A DNA stretch of 64,000 nt from Pontederia crassipes (taxonomy: Eukaryota; Streptophyta; Magnoliopsida; Commelinales; Pontederiaceae): assembly GCA_030549335.1 (NCBI GenBank), contig JAUKPH010000028.1, positions 2,046,001 through 2,110,000 of the forward strand, read 5' to 3'. The notes under the pieces were generated by a model. That model was given only the letters and a program-made list of their open reading frames with translations, was not told the origin of the DNA and ran no database searches. Of this stretch, positions 49,301 through 61,544 are shown in pieces. Both the position numbers and the translations under genes were made by a program. Numbering within the stretch: the stretch's first letter is position 1; every line of letters starts with the position of its first letter.

Positions 49301-50535
49301 ATACCATGTTAGTAGTTGCTATCATCATGCACACGCCAAAGATGAAAGCATATAATGGACACAAATATATATGAAGCATTCATCAATACACAAATCTTTG
49401 TCTTAGTTAGAAATCAGAATAGCTTTGTATGAGATGGGAACTGTTGTCTTTATAAAAAAAAACAAATATAGATAAGCTATAAATACTATCGTTGGTTTGC
49501 AGCTTTTGGAGAAAATTAAGGCCAGAATTCTGCACTGAAAATTTACAAGGATAATTTCAGTTTCATACAAGTCCTGAATTTTCAGTAACTTGTCAGCTTC
49601 TGTAGGATCCTACAGAATGGTAAATCAAATTGAAGATGGGAAAAATCAATGAAGATTGTAATAGGTCTGAATGTTAATAAAAATTAAGGGGTTAAGTTAA
49701 CAAATATTATCATCCATCTTAGAATGTTATTGTAACAAAGCAAAACGAGTTTTTTTATTTCTTTTAAGAAACATTAGGGCATTGGCACACAAGTTGCAGT
49801 GAAGCTGCCTTACACTGAAAACTGGGGTCCAACATAAATTGCTTATGTTGTTATGTTTATAAAGTGAGTGGTCTCTTAAGTGTAACAAAAGGAGAAACAC
49901 AAACCTGAAATTTCGTGAAGGCATCAGTTAGGTACAGCCATGGTTGAGAAGAATTTGCTTGCACTGATCTCCAAGAATCCCCAAAAGTCTTCTGGTATTC
50001 GTCTAATACCTTGAAAGAAATTACTAGGCCTTGTGAAGCAAAATCTCTTCAGAGCTAGAGCATATGTCAGCAAAAAGGGAAAAATTACCCAATACAAAAA
50101 CATAATCACCGCAAAAGAATTTTCAAGTTGCGAATGAAATTTGTAATGAAAAAATACCATCTTATAGACCATGACATTGGGAAATAGTGTCCTGTAGACA
50201 AAAATCTAATCTCAAGGGAAAACATACTTGTAAAAATGACAATAATTTTCAGTTTCTCCTTCAATGAAGAAAAATAGGATTGATACACCTAATTTGCATC
50301 GGAAATAGCACGCACAATGTGGCATAAATAGAAGGATTTGTTTTAGCCATATCATCCGAAAACAATTATATGAAAAACATTGGAATAATTGTGCATAATA
50401 ATAGAAGGATAAAGGCCATTAAAGCTTGGAAGACAGTGCTAAAAAGGTCAACAATCAATTGAAAAGTTCAGATGGACATGCCTGCCATTCTTGTCATCCG
50501 TAAAAGGCTGACTAGCAACATTTTAGAAATACATG
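46359..50535. repeat. Tandem duplication of YKT6 exons 3-4 and flanking introns
   Basis: Unit A (46359 to about 49056) and unit B (about 49064-50535) align along their length through shared blocks such as 'cactcaacctcact/attaatcc', 'aacatacctttacatg', 'tagaatgttattgtaacaaa' and 'ggtcaacaatcaattgaaaa'. Unit A carries an LTR insertion (47008-48263) that is missing from unit B. Unit B carries about 160 bp (50260-50420) missing from A. The copies have diverged by scattered substitutions and small indels. Confidence 0.85.
47008..48263 (+). mobile_element. Solo LTR of the copia family, 1256 bp, target duplication ttaat
   Basis: It starts TGTTGGAACAAAG and ends GTGATCCAACA, with the 5-bp duplication ttaat at 47003-47007 and 48264-48268. 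There is no internal coding sequence and no second LTR, so it is a solo LTR from recombination. A poly-C tract lies near the 3' end (48212-48240). The empty site is preserved in the other duplicate near 49692 ('ggggttaagttaacaaat'). Confidence 0.9.
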
Positions 50536-52341
50536 TGTATATAAAAATGAGACCGTGGAGATGTACATGAATAGCATAAGCAAAAAGGCGATAAAGAGAA
50601 TACAAAAAATCCCCACATTCTTTAAACATGTTTGACATTTTACTTGTTAAGGAGTGAGAATGCACTTCGTACAGGGTAATGATCATCCATAAATGCTAGT
50701 GCACAGAGACAATTTTAAAACTACAGATGAAATAACAATTAAAACTAAATATCCAAGTAGATTATTGCTTCTACCACAATAAACAAAAGGAACTGATAGC
50801 ACCAGATGTCCACAGCTGACAGTTTTAAACAAAAAGATACTTCCTCATAATTCAGCAAGCATAAACTGTAACAACCAAAAGAAATTTCTCACAATCTAGT
50901 AAGCTTAAATATATATCACGTTAACTTACATTCAGAGTTCAATGATTAACCTGATCAATCAATACTGGAACTCTGTCCCAGTCATCAACATTCTATTTAC
51001 AGAGCCAAAAAGGTGGAAGTATTCATTTCTAGTGCAAACACTCATTTAGATTTTTTTTTTTTGAGAAACCACATTTAGATATATCAGTTAATTCTAAACT
51101 TTATTCCTCTACATGCATTTTTGCGAGAAGAAAAACAAGTTTGCCTATTGACTTGATAAATCAAGATTTTTTTTCACAAATCAATATGACAATTATTTAC
51201 CATCTGTAATTGGAAAAAAATTTATCTACCATCTAGTTGAGACAAAAACCTCTAACTCTCTGCATGACAAGCTAACAAGAATCTCACAGTATTGTCAATT
51301 TTTCAGTATGCTAAAGAGAAAGAAGGGATGAGATAAGAAGTGAAGGTCGCAGAATAAGTTTCACGACCAAGAGAGCCATAAAGAGGGAATCGGCGAGGAT
51401 CCGAAGAGTCACCTTCGTGCTGGACGGATTGGCGCTGGCCGGACGGCGTGCGCTTGGCAACGGTGCGGGCCACGAAGAGGATGAACTCCCATGGCCACGG
51501 GCCTCTGGAAGAAGCCGAAGTGGCTCACGTCAGATGCGGTAGCGAGCACCACCGCCTCCGACGACCCTGACGACGATGAGAACGAATCGCCCGAGGTCGC
51601 CCTCAGAAAGAGGAGGGCGGTAATCTTCATCTCAGAGCCGTACCCCTTTCGATCTCTCACACATCGTTAAAGAACGGCTTCGACTGGAACTGGGAGACGT
51701 AATTAGCGAAAGCTCCCCCTCCAAGCTTCTGGATAGAGGAAGACAAAAATTATTACCGCCCGTGTTAATGTGAACGACGTTTCATTATTATTTATTTATG
51801 CACGTAAAATGCAAGGTGTATTCCCTTTTCTTGGGAGAAAAATGAAACCCGCGAAATGGACCAATAAGAAAACGATCGTATAAAATTACACGCACGGATT
51901 TAATAATAGTTAATCCCTTGGTTAAACGCCTCTCTAAATTATTCATTTATTTAAAATACGGTACAACACATGTGATCGGATATCCCTATTCTTAAAATAA
52001 ATGAATTGAATAGCTATAGAAATACGAAAAGCTACAGACACGCAGTTATATATTCAAAATAATAAATCTATTGTACGATCAAACATCGTTTCGTAGTCCA
52101 TTTCTTACGTGATCGAACCACCTAAATTTAGAAAATTAACAACAACAAGTGATTAAAGGAGATACCAGCATTCCTTCGAATAGGAACATTGGGCACCAAT
52201 TGAGCCAAACAAACCGGATGCATTCCAAATAAAATGATTCAGAAACAAAGTTTCCCCATCAAAATAGCATGACATATGACAGTGGCTGCACCCCCAACCT
52301 CTTTTGTACACAAGCAAAGATATTACTCCGGAAGACGCGAC

Positions 52342-53076
<735 letters not shown>

Positions 53077-53099
53077 TTACCATTCGAATAATTCAGCAT

Positions 53100-55580
53100 T
53101 CAAACACGAACCAAATAATATAATATCACGTTTAATGAATTGGACGGACTCTTAATTGACTCCGTCAATCGGGTTTTGACCCATCATCAAACGCGTTTAA
53201 ATTTATTTTTTTATTTCGAAAATAAGATTAATTTTATCTTTTAAATTTAAACTTATTAATTATTATTATTTGCCACGTGTCATTATAATACTTTGTCACT
53301 CGTCACGCTATATTTTTACTTTTGTTTATATATATCTATATAAATGACGGACGTCTAATAATGCTTCAAACATGTTCCACAACTAAACATTTGGAGAAAA
53401 AATAATTTATTCTTTAATTTTATTTTCAATTTCGACATTATTCTTTCCAAATTTTGTTAATACTATTTTCTTGATACATTAATAAAATAATACAATAACT
53501 AATTGAACATGATTTTTTTCCTTTAGTCTTCTCATATTTTTCTTTAATATATTCATCTTTTTATTTATTTATTTACTTTAATTTTTCATTAATAATATAA
53601 CATATTAAACTAATAATAAATAAACTACTTATATTTCGTTATTAGGTAAGTATTATTATATAGACTTACAGTTTATTATTATTAGACACTAAAATAATAT
53701 AATAATAATGAATTCTACTTAAATATTTAATATTATTAATAAATTAGTGGTCGACCTATTGGATGATTTATTAATTAACGAATACAAACTATGGATATCC
53801 AACAAACAACTTAAAATTATAATATATAAAGACATATTTATTCATTATCATATCAGGTCATATGAGTGAACACAAGGTTACTAATTTTTGTGGATTCTAA
53901 AAAAACTTGAGGTTACTCATTTATGTCGATTCTAAGAATCGCTTATTGTGAAACCTTTTATTTATGAAAATTAAATTATTTTCTAAACCTAATTATTAGT
54001 GTTCACATTATAATTAATAATATATAATATTAAAAAAATTCAATGTTGAATGTGTGTGTGAAAGAATAAAGGAAAGATCTTTTTCGAAAATTAACTTTAT
54101 TTTTTTCTCTCAAATTAATTTACATTTTGTAGCAAAGAAACTTCAAAGTTCTATTTTATTGTTTATGAGGTTAATTATTATATTACTTTCATATTAATGG
54201 AAATAATTGTGACAAATAAATACTATCAAAGTACACCACTCGTTCAAATAATAAAGTGTGAGTACAAAATTGTCGATCTCGCGAGTAACTACCTTATCAA
54301 ACTATATAATTTTATAGGCTAATAAGAGACGATATGGTTTTAAATTAAAGAGTTATAAAAATAAAATGTTACAAAAGTAAAAATTAAACCTAAAATAATC
54401 TAATGATATCTAAGGTCTTGGGATGGGTTAAGATATGTACGAATAAACTTGATTAATTTTCTATAGAGTTTGATTTAATAAAAAATAATCAAATTTAACT
54501 CCTGGATAGAGTAGAAACACCAAAGTATAATGTCTTATTGGATAAATCAATTTTCTTAAGCATAATAAGACAAGAATACTCCAATTTCATTTATTCTCAA
54601 TCTTATTCACATTACAATACTGTGTTATAATTTCTACACTATCAAATCATCAAATCATTATTGTTTTGTCAACTTGACATTCCACACGTTCTAATCCATG
54701 GCAGATTACAAAATGAATTGCTCGAAAAAATTGTGAATTAGTAGGTTGATGACATTGTGATGTGTAGCGATTTATGTGTGTATGAGGTGTAAGTGTGTAA
54801 AATAATGTAAAAAATAATCTTAATGAAAAACTAATAACTTAGGGATCAAGTTACCTTTAAGTCATGACATGACTTTCCGTGTGACCATGCCTCCACTTAG
54901 CGAAAAATTCTGAATAAGCCTTGAAATTTTATAAAAAATTTAGCGCACATGACGAGACTATAAGCACACTTATAGTACTTAAGAGTCTAAAAAAGTCGAA
55001 AAGAACACTTGATTGAAAATGTTTTCAAGGAAAACCTAAATCTAAGAAAGTCCTTTTAAGTAAGAAAGTAAAATACTACAAATAAGAAAATCACAACAAA
55101 TGAAATTATACAATATTTATGGGTTTTTAATGTAAGCGTGGACAAATATTAGAATAATTAAACATTAGGGCTGGGGGTTTGTTTCATAATTTTTGTTTCT
55201 TAAATTGAAGCAAAACTCATAAAGTAACAGCACCCCAATGCATGAGCATGGGATTATCACTCTCGTAAACACGTAAACTATTTTGTGATGGATGTTATCC
55301 ATCGGTCAAGTCACTCTCATATTCATTGGTTGCTAGACTCACGCGCATGGGATTATCACTCAAAATATAAACCGTCATGCTTTCACGAGGACAAAACATT
55401 CTAAAATGTCAATTACCTAAATGGGGGCATATGCTGGTATAACCCCATCTCCGAACTTAAAAGAATCCTAAGTCGTAAAAGAGGGCTCAGCTAATCTCTT
55501 AGCATGTATTGATTCTCGATAAGTGATAATTATTTTCGAGTAGATTCCTTTAAATTTGGTTCGAAAAAAAAAACAAAAGG
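53100..55580. other. AT-rich intergenic DNA, no gene
   Basis: No coding segment, RNA gene or element terminus that I recognise. AT content is very high from 53200 to 55100. Confidence 0.5.
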
Positions 55581-55589
55581 AATTCCATG

Positions 55590-56110
55590 CAAACTTCTCG
55601 GTCTTATCTGACACTAGTCGTTAGTGTATCCTTAAATACAACTCAATTATCACCCCACCTCTTGGCACACATACAATAATTGAGAAATAGACTATCCTTT
55701 CGGGCGGGAATCAATGACACTATAAAACCTAAGACAGTTTGGACGAAAGAAGAACGCCAATAAAATATTTCGAAAAGTGCTTTGAGCTTTCCTCTCGGAC
55801 TTCTTTGGTACTAGTCGTTGGTGACCCCTTTGACGTAACTCAATCATCGTCCACCTCTCAGCACGCATGCAATGATTAAGGAATAGAACACTCTCTTGAG
55901 TCAAGGTCATTGACGTAAGAAAAATCCAAACCATCAAAACAAAAAAGATCCAAATAAGAAAACATAGAAAATGCTTCGAACCCATCTCTTAGACTCGCTC
56001 GACACTGTCCGATAGTATCTTCTAGACGTAACCCAATGGTCACCCATCTCTCGATACGCATGTGACCATTGGAGAATAAATCACCCTCTCGAACGAGAGA
56101 TGTTGTTGTC
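55590..56110. repeat. Degenerate tandem repeat, three units of about 195 bp
   Basis: Units near 55590-55700, 55785-55915 and 55985-56110 share the order 'ctcgg-ctt', 'act-gtcg-tagtgt', 'acgtaactcaat-atc-ccacctctc', 'gca-gcatgcaat' and 'gagaatagac-ctctc'. All are diverged. No coding potential is apparent. Confidence 0.55.
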
Positions 56111-57654
56111 ATCAGTGATTATGCAAACTAAAAGACTGCAGCAAAAACAAATGTTAGGAGTACTCTGGTCAAAAGAGAAAACAAGAACCTTAAAGTTATA
56201 TAGATTTTGGGGGTTCCTGCCCCGAACGAGGTACCCTTAAATCCCTCTCAGGCTCGTTATTCGGGCAACAAAATCACATATGGGATGGACGTCTTCATCG
56301 TGTCAACTATTTGAGTACTTGTATAATATAAGGATTAGAAAAAAGTGTTTACAACCAAATTAACACTCAAGGTATCTTAACTTAAATCATCAATAAAGCA
56401 CACAATTTTTTAATATGTTGTCGTTGCCAATCCCATCTTAGGACTATTATCAAGTGTTTATGTTTCACAAGTCTAAATAGTGCTAGAACTTTCTATGGAG
56501 AATGACTCAGTGAACATATCAAGTGGATCATCTGTAACACCCCGAAATTTCAACCCCAAATGCCATGGGCAACTAAGTCATTTCGGTAGTGTTAGCCCCT
56601 TCGCCATGACATCATTAGAATAAAATGATTCATATAATTGCAACGGAAACTAATATTCATTTGAAACAAGATAACATTACTATTCATTTAGCAGAAGACT
56701 TCAATTTAAAACATCAATGAAATTAATACCATAGAACATAAATAAGTCGTTATTCAATTTCATATTGAGAATAGACTCTAGTGTTTCATAACTTCATCTA
56801 TTCTTATGCCATGTGCAGTTTTGTCGTCATGAGTTGAGTCAGCCATCCATCCAAACATATCAGTTACCTGCACGGATCCATAGTGCAGGGTTTTCAGTTA
56901 AAGTATGTAAAGGCCAATGCAGTAAAAATGTATCATAAGCATACTACATGACATATATATTACAGTTTCATAAATAATAGAAACATGCACGCCATGTCAT
57001 ATTCATCAATTATACATGTCATCAATTCATATCATAAAGTCACCAATAACAGTACTATAACAGTCAGTCAGTATCAGTAAGCATTCCAAGTGATTAGCAC
57101 TGGTCATTACCTTGCTTCAGTAATATCCTCAAGGTTGCTTCACATAACCCGTTGGATCCCACTTTCGTGGTCATTAGTCTTTCAGTTCAGTCAGTGAGTT
57201 CACTAATCTTTGATTTTATCAACAATTGAAGAATGAAGTCGTTGCCCTCTAGTAGGCTAGCTAGGCCTTGGAGCCGAGGCTCCGTCACCCGATGGTGAAT
57301 GGAAATATACATATCACTGCCAATAAGATACAGTTATTATTCCAGGAAATGCTTACTCCAAAGTGCAGGGCACAGTAATTTCCCTAGGAAAATTCTAACA
57401 CAATGGAGCAGGGCTCAATATTTTCTGTCATCAGTTTGAAGGGCGACGGGTAACAGTATTTTTCAATTGGGTTCATTATCATCAAAATCATCAAATAATT
57501 TACGTCACTTAATCTTCAGGTTTTAACCTAATTACGACTGTCCATGCATTTCGTATATCTAAGTTTATATACAATCATCAAGCATTAGTACATAGTATAA
57601 ATACTTTGAAAATAAGTTTAAAATATTATAAGTATGCTCAATCTGCGAGAACAA

Positions 57655-57940
57655 TATGACCAGGTCGTATTTTTGCCTTTCAGCCCGTATTAGAGTCCTC
57701 CAAGTTGTATTAGGCTCGAACATGAAAATACGTCCGGATCGTATTTTTGTCCTCAGGTCGTATTAACTCCTAGGTCGTATTAGTCTCGCACATAAAAATA
57801 CGGTCAGCACGTATTTTTGACCTCCAGGTCATATTGATGGCCTGCAGGTCGTATTAGGCTCAGAGCGGAAAATACGGCCTGCCCGTATTTTTGCTATGTT
57901 GCCCGTATTAACAGCATCTAGCTCGTATTACACTCGCGTC
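57655..57940. repeat. Minisatellite inside the gypsy-like LTR with CGTATTA/CGTATTTTT dyads
   Basis: Four degenerate units of about 75-90 bp; each contains 'gtcgtattaggctcg' or a variant, 'aaaatacg', and 'cgtatttttg' in turn. The aaaatacg...cgtattttt pairs are short inverted repeats, so each unit could form a small stem. Confidence 0.7.
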
Positions 57941-57990
57941 ATGCACGTTTTTCCATAAAACTTTGAGAAAATGCAATATAAAATATTCTA

Positions 57991-60039
57991 TGTAGGATCA
58001 CAAGGCACCAAGAGGGGGTGAATTGGTGTTTAAATAAAAAATATCAATTTTACGAAAATCATAGCGAAAGCTTAAAATCGATTCGTTAATATTTAAACCA
58101 ACACAATAGCAATCAAATCACATGCATAATAGAGTAGAAAGGAGAGAGAGAAAGATAAACTCGAGATGCACACTGGTTTGTTGACGAGGTTCAGTCACAC
58201 CTTGGCCTACGTCCTCACTCCGACTTTTCGACATCGAGATCGTCGGAGATTCACTAACATTCTCTTTTCTTGTAGAGAGAGAATAATCCTTTTTACACCA
58301 CAACGCCTTCTTTTTTGCTCAAGAGATAAGGCACGCATCTTCTTACAAGGAGCTCTAAAAAACTATCTAAATAAGAATTTCCTTCAATGCTCTCTTCTTA
58401 CAAATAATGTTCTCACTAAGAAACTAGAAGAGGGAATGGATGATTTGCAACTTTGGCTCAAGAAAAATGCTTTGAATTTGAAGGTATCTCTAGAATGATT
58501 TGCCTTGCTTAGTTGGTCTTCCTTCAATTTTTTGGATCCCTTTTATAGGCTTCTCTTGAAAATTTGGCCGTTGTAAAGTAATTCAAAAAGATTGTGCTGT
58601 CAGCTCTATAACGGTCGACCATTTTAGATAACGATCGACCATTATGAATAGTAACTAGCCAATGCGCTTGTACTTTTTGCGCAGTTATCAGTTGATGGTA
58701 GTCCGTAGAAGGATTTTAGTCGTTGTTGTTGCCTTTGCTCTCATAACGATCGACCGTTAATGTTGCGGTCATTCATTTTATAAATGTCTTTGGTCTCTGT
58801 GATTAGCGATCGTTCCGACAGCACCTTCGATCGTCCATTTTAAACCGTTCATCCTTTTTTACCTATAACGGTCGACCATTAATGTATCGGTCGATCGTTT
58901 TATCATTGACAGCCTGATAGACCTGCACTCTTTTATACATAACCTTTGCACAGTTATTCAAATGAGATGATATTTAGTTCCATGGATAACAAAATTCTCT
59001 ACAACTTTTGTATTCCTCATTCATTCAAAATTCAATAAGATCATAGTCAAATATTCAATCAAAGTTCAGTGCATAAAGTTGTCAATTTCAATTTAAACTT
59101 TATAGACCTTACTCATTTATACATAACTTTTCATACAAGTATCCAAATGAGTTCATTTTTTATTCTATGGAAATATAACATAATTCTCTACAATTTCATG
59201 TTCATCATTCATCCAAAATCTAATGAGATCATAGTCCAATATTAATTCAAAGTTTAGTACACAAGGTTGTCCATTTCAAATGAAACATTTCATATATTTA
59301 CTCTTTTATACATAACTTTTCATACCAGTATCTAAATGAAATGATATTTGATTCCATGAAAAGCTAACATTTTTATTTACAATTTTCATGCTCACCTCTG
59401 ATCCCAAATTAGTTGATAAAGTAATCAAATATTTAATGAAAGTTCAGCACATAAAATTATCAACTTCGAATAGAACTTGTCGATCTTCACTATTTTTGGC
59501 ATAACTTCTGATACGGTTGTCCAAATGAGGTTGTTCTTAATTCTATGAAAATATAAGAAGATTATATATAACTTTTATATTAATATCTTTATCCAAATCT
59601 CATGATAGAATACTTAAATATTAAGTACAAGTTTCTTAATTCTATGAAAATATAAGAAGATTATATATAACTTTTATATTAATATCTTTATCCAAATCTC
59701 ATGATGAAATACTCAAATATTAAGTACAAGTTTAGTACATAAAAATATCAAATGTAATTTGAACTTTTCAAGCTTCATTTAAACATAACATTTTATGTGG
59801 TTGTCTCAATGAGGTGATTCTTAATTTTCTAAAAAGATAAGAAAGTTATCTATAACTTTTATATTCACCTCTTAATATAAATCTCATGCAAACATAGACA
59901 AATATTAATTGAAAGTTTAGTGCATGAAGTCACTCGTTTCTATTTAAACTTTTTCGATATTTTAAATATAACTCTTAATCTTTTGAGATTTGTATCATCA
60001 AAATATAATTATATAAGGATTAACAACTTTGCTCCAACA
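57991..60039 (-). mobile_element. Solo LTR of the copia family, 2049 bp, target duplication ttcta
   Basis: On the minus strand it starts TGTTGGAGCAAAG and ends GGATCCTACA; the duplication ttcta is at 57986-57990 and 60040-60044. It shares both ends and internal blocks with 47008-48263 and with 25432-26601. It is about 800 bp longer than the 47-kb copy, with repeated segments at 58930-59930 ('cataacttttcat', 'tccaaatgag', 'tattccatgaaaa'). It contains no coding region, so it is a solo LTR. Confidence 0.9.
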
Positions 60040-61544
60040 TTCTAAAAGGTATAGGTCTAATCTATACATCAATAAGCATAAAAAACACATGAAAAATCAT
60101 CAAAAAATATCAAAATATCATATCTAGGGCCCATCCCAAATCATGAACAATAAGGTCATATAAACCCTAACTATTGAATCTCTTCATAAAATCTATATAT
60201 GTCATAGATCCAACTTTATAAAACTTATACATATATGGATTTAATAATTTACATGAACGAAATCCCTCAATCACAATCCAATAAGAGAACACGTTGTTCT
60301 CTTGCTCTCAATCCATTACAGAAGAAACATTGAGAAAGGAGAGAGGGGTTAGATCCCTTTTAGATACATTGATCTCTCTAGTTGATTTTCTTCTTTTTCC
60401 TTCCTCTTCTTCCTCCTCTTTGTTTCTCAGTATCTCCTTCCTCAAGCTCTAGTCGTCAAGAGTTCAGATGGAGAAAAGATGTGAACAAATAAATCTTAGA
60501 TCTTTATATAGGGAAGTTAGGTCTTTTGGTCAAAAGACACATTTGTCCCCTAATAAAAATCTGGGATGTTACATTGTCTACAGTGTCTATTGTCTTAATT
60601 CTACTCTCAGTACAAATGAAGTGATATGTGATATCAATGTGCTTACTTTGTTCATGATGTACTTGATCTTTGGCTAAACATATTACATTCAATTGATAAC
60701 AGTATCGTCTAAGTGAAGATAACCTATCATGAATATCTCGTCGTCAAAACTTTTTATCACTTTTGTAAACGAGCTCAATGCCATATGTTCATCTTAGATA
60801 TTGAAAGATGAATTTGAATTTTATTACTCGTCAATGCTTTGTTCATGGATTTACAGGACGAAAGATATGAGTCACATCAAGCTTCCAACTTAATTGGCAT
60901 AAGAAACCTGAGACATTTGCTATTTTCCTACATCTGATTGTAATGTATAGGCTTTGTAAATATGTATATATATGATGAAGTATTCAAACACTTTGCTCTA
61001 GGCATTTCAAATCTCAATAAAATTATTTAACTATAGCTTTTTTTATATATGAACATTTTTATTTTGTGTGTGATCCCATACTACTATTTCATATCGAATT
61101 ATGCATTAAGAAGTTTATTCAGATTTTAATTGTTTTACATATTTCTAACAACAACAAGCATATCATCAAGATACAAAAGTATATAGATGATGAATTCGTA
61201 ATTGACCTTCTTGTGATATACACAACATTCATAAGGACTTTTGTTGCGTACTTACTAGTCATGAAATTGACAAACTTCTTATATGATTGTCTAAGAGACT
61301 ACTTAGAACCTTTAGGCCATATAGTGACTTATTTAGTTTACAAACAAAGTTGATTTTCTATTTGATTGATTCATTATCACGAAGAATAACTTAATTATCA
61401 CTTCAATATGAATTATAAATAAAGACCATAAGGATGTTTACATCCCCCACTATCTGGCATATGACTCACTTATGGGATGGATTTGAGTACCTATATAATA
61501 AAATAACAATAAAAATTATTTACAACTTTGTTAAATTTATGACA

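Larger units (their letters stand above)
45187..51630 (-). pseudogene. YKT6: YKT6-type longin SNARE locus, probably a pseudogene
   Basis: YKT6 is a prenylated longin SNARE acting in Golgi, endosome and vacuole fusion. Exons found are: 1, 51630-51413 (MKITALLFLRATSG... ASDVSHFGFFQR... FVARTVAKRT); 2, about 50733-50643 (LCALAFMDDHYPVRSAFSLL); 3B, 50009-49905; 4B, 49609-49547; 3A, 48700-48589; 4A, 46920-46855; 5, 45626-45543; 6, 45237-45187 (MFYKQAKKTNSCCTVL, with a CCTVL prenylation box). Defects are one extra base in a GGG run in exon 1, stops in the first third of exon 2 with a changed donor, and a 7-bp insertion in 3A. Exon 3B is intact, 4A is intact, and 4B lost one codon, so only some splice combinations keep frame. 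Exon 1 also has a Ser-rich insertion (SFSSSSGSS). An assembly error could explain the exon 1 indel but not the exon 2 stops. Confidence 0.8.
56533..60573. mobile_element. Solo LTR of a Ty3/gypsy-like element, itself interrupted
   Basis: The left end is TGTAACACCCCGAAATTT and the right end GGGATGTTACA, the palindromic ends typical of a common plant gypsy LTR group. It is inserted in the copia RNase H sequence. About 2.0 kb belong to this LTR; the rest is the nested LTR 57991-60039. Flanking bases (tcatc and ttgtc) are similar but not identical, so the target duplication has mutated. Orientation is not certain. Confidence 0.65.
56270..61540 (-). pseudogene. Copia polymerase remnant split by nested LTR insertions
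   Basis: On the minus strand, 61205-61150 reads EFIIYILLYLDDMLVV, the YVDD active-site region of copia reverse transcriptase, with VSYAN-VGSLM-like sequence downstream (60900-60860). Then NVICLAKDQVHHEQSKHIDI (60692-60630) matches the C-terminal RNase H region, and its continuation DDPLDMFTESF appears only at 56532-56500, after the nested LTRs. Many stops and frameshifts are present. Similar sequences at 56275-56345 and 61466-61535 ('tatgggatgga...gagtac-t-tataata') may be the edges or LTR pieces of this element, implying that gag to integrase is deleted. Confidence 0.75.
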
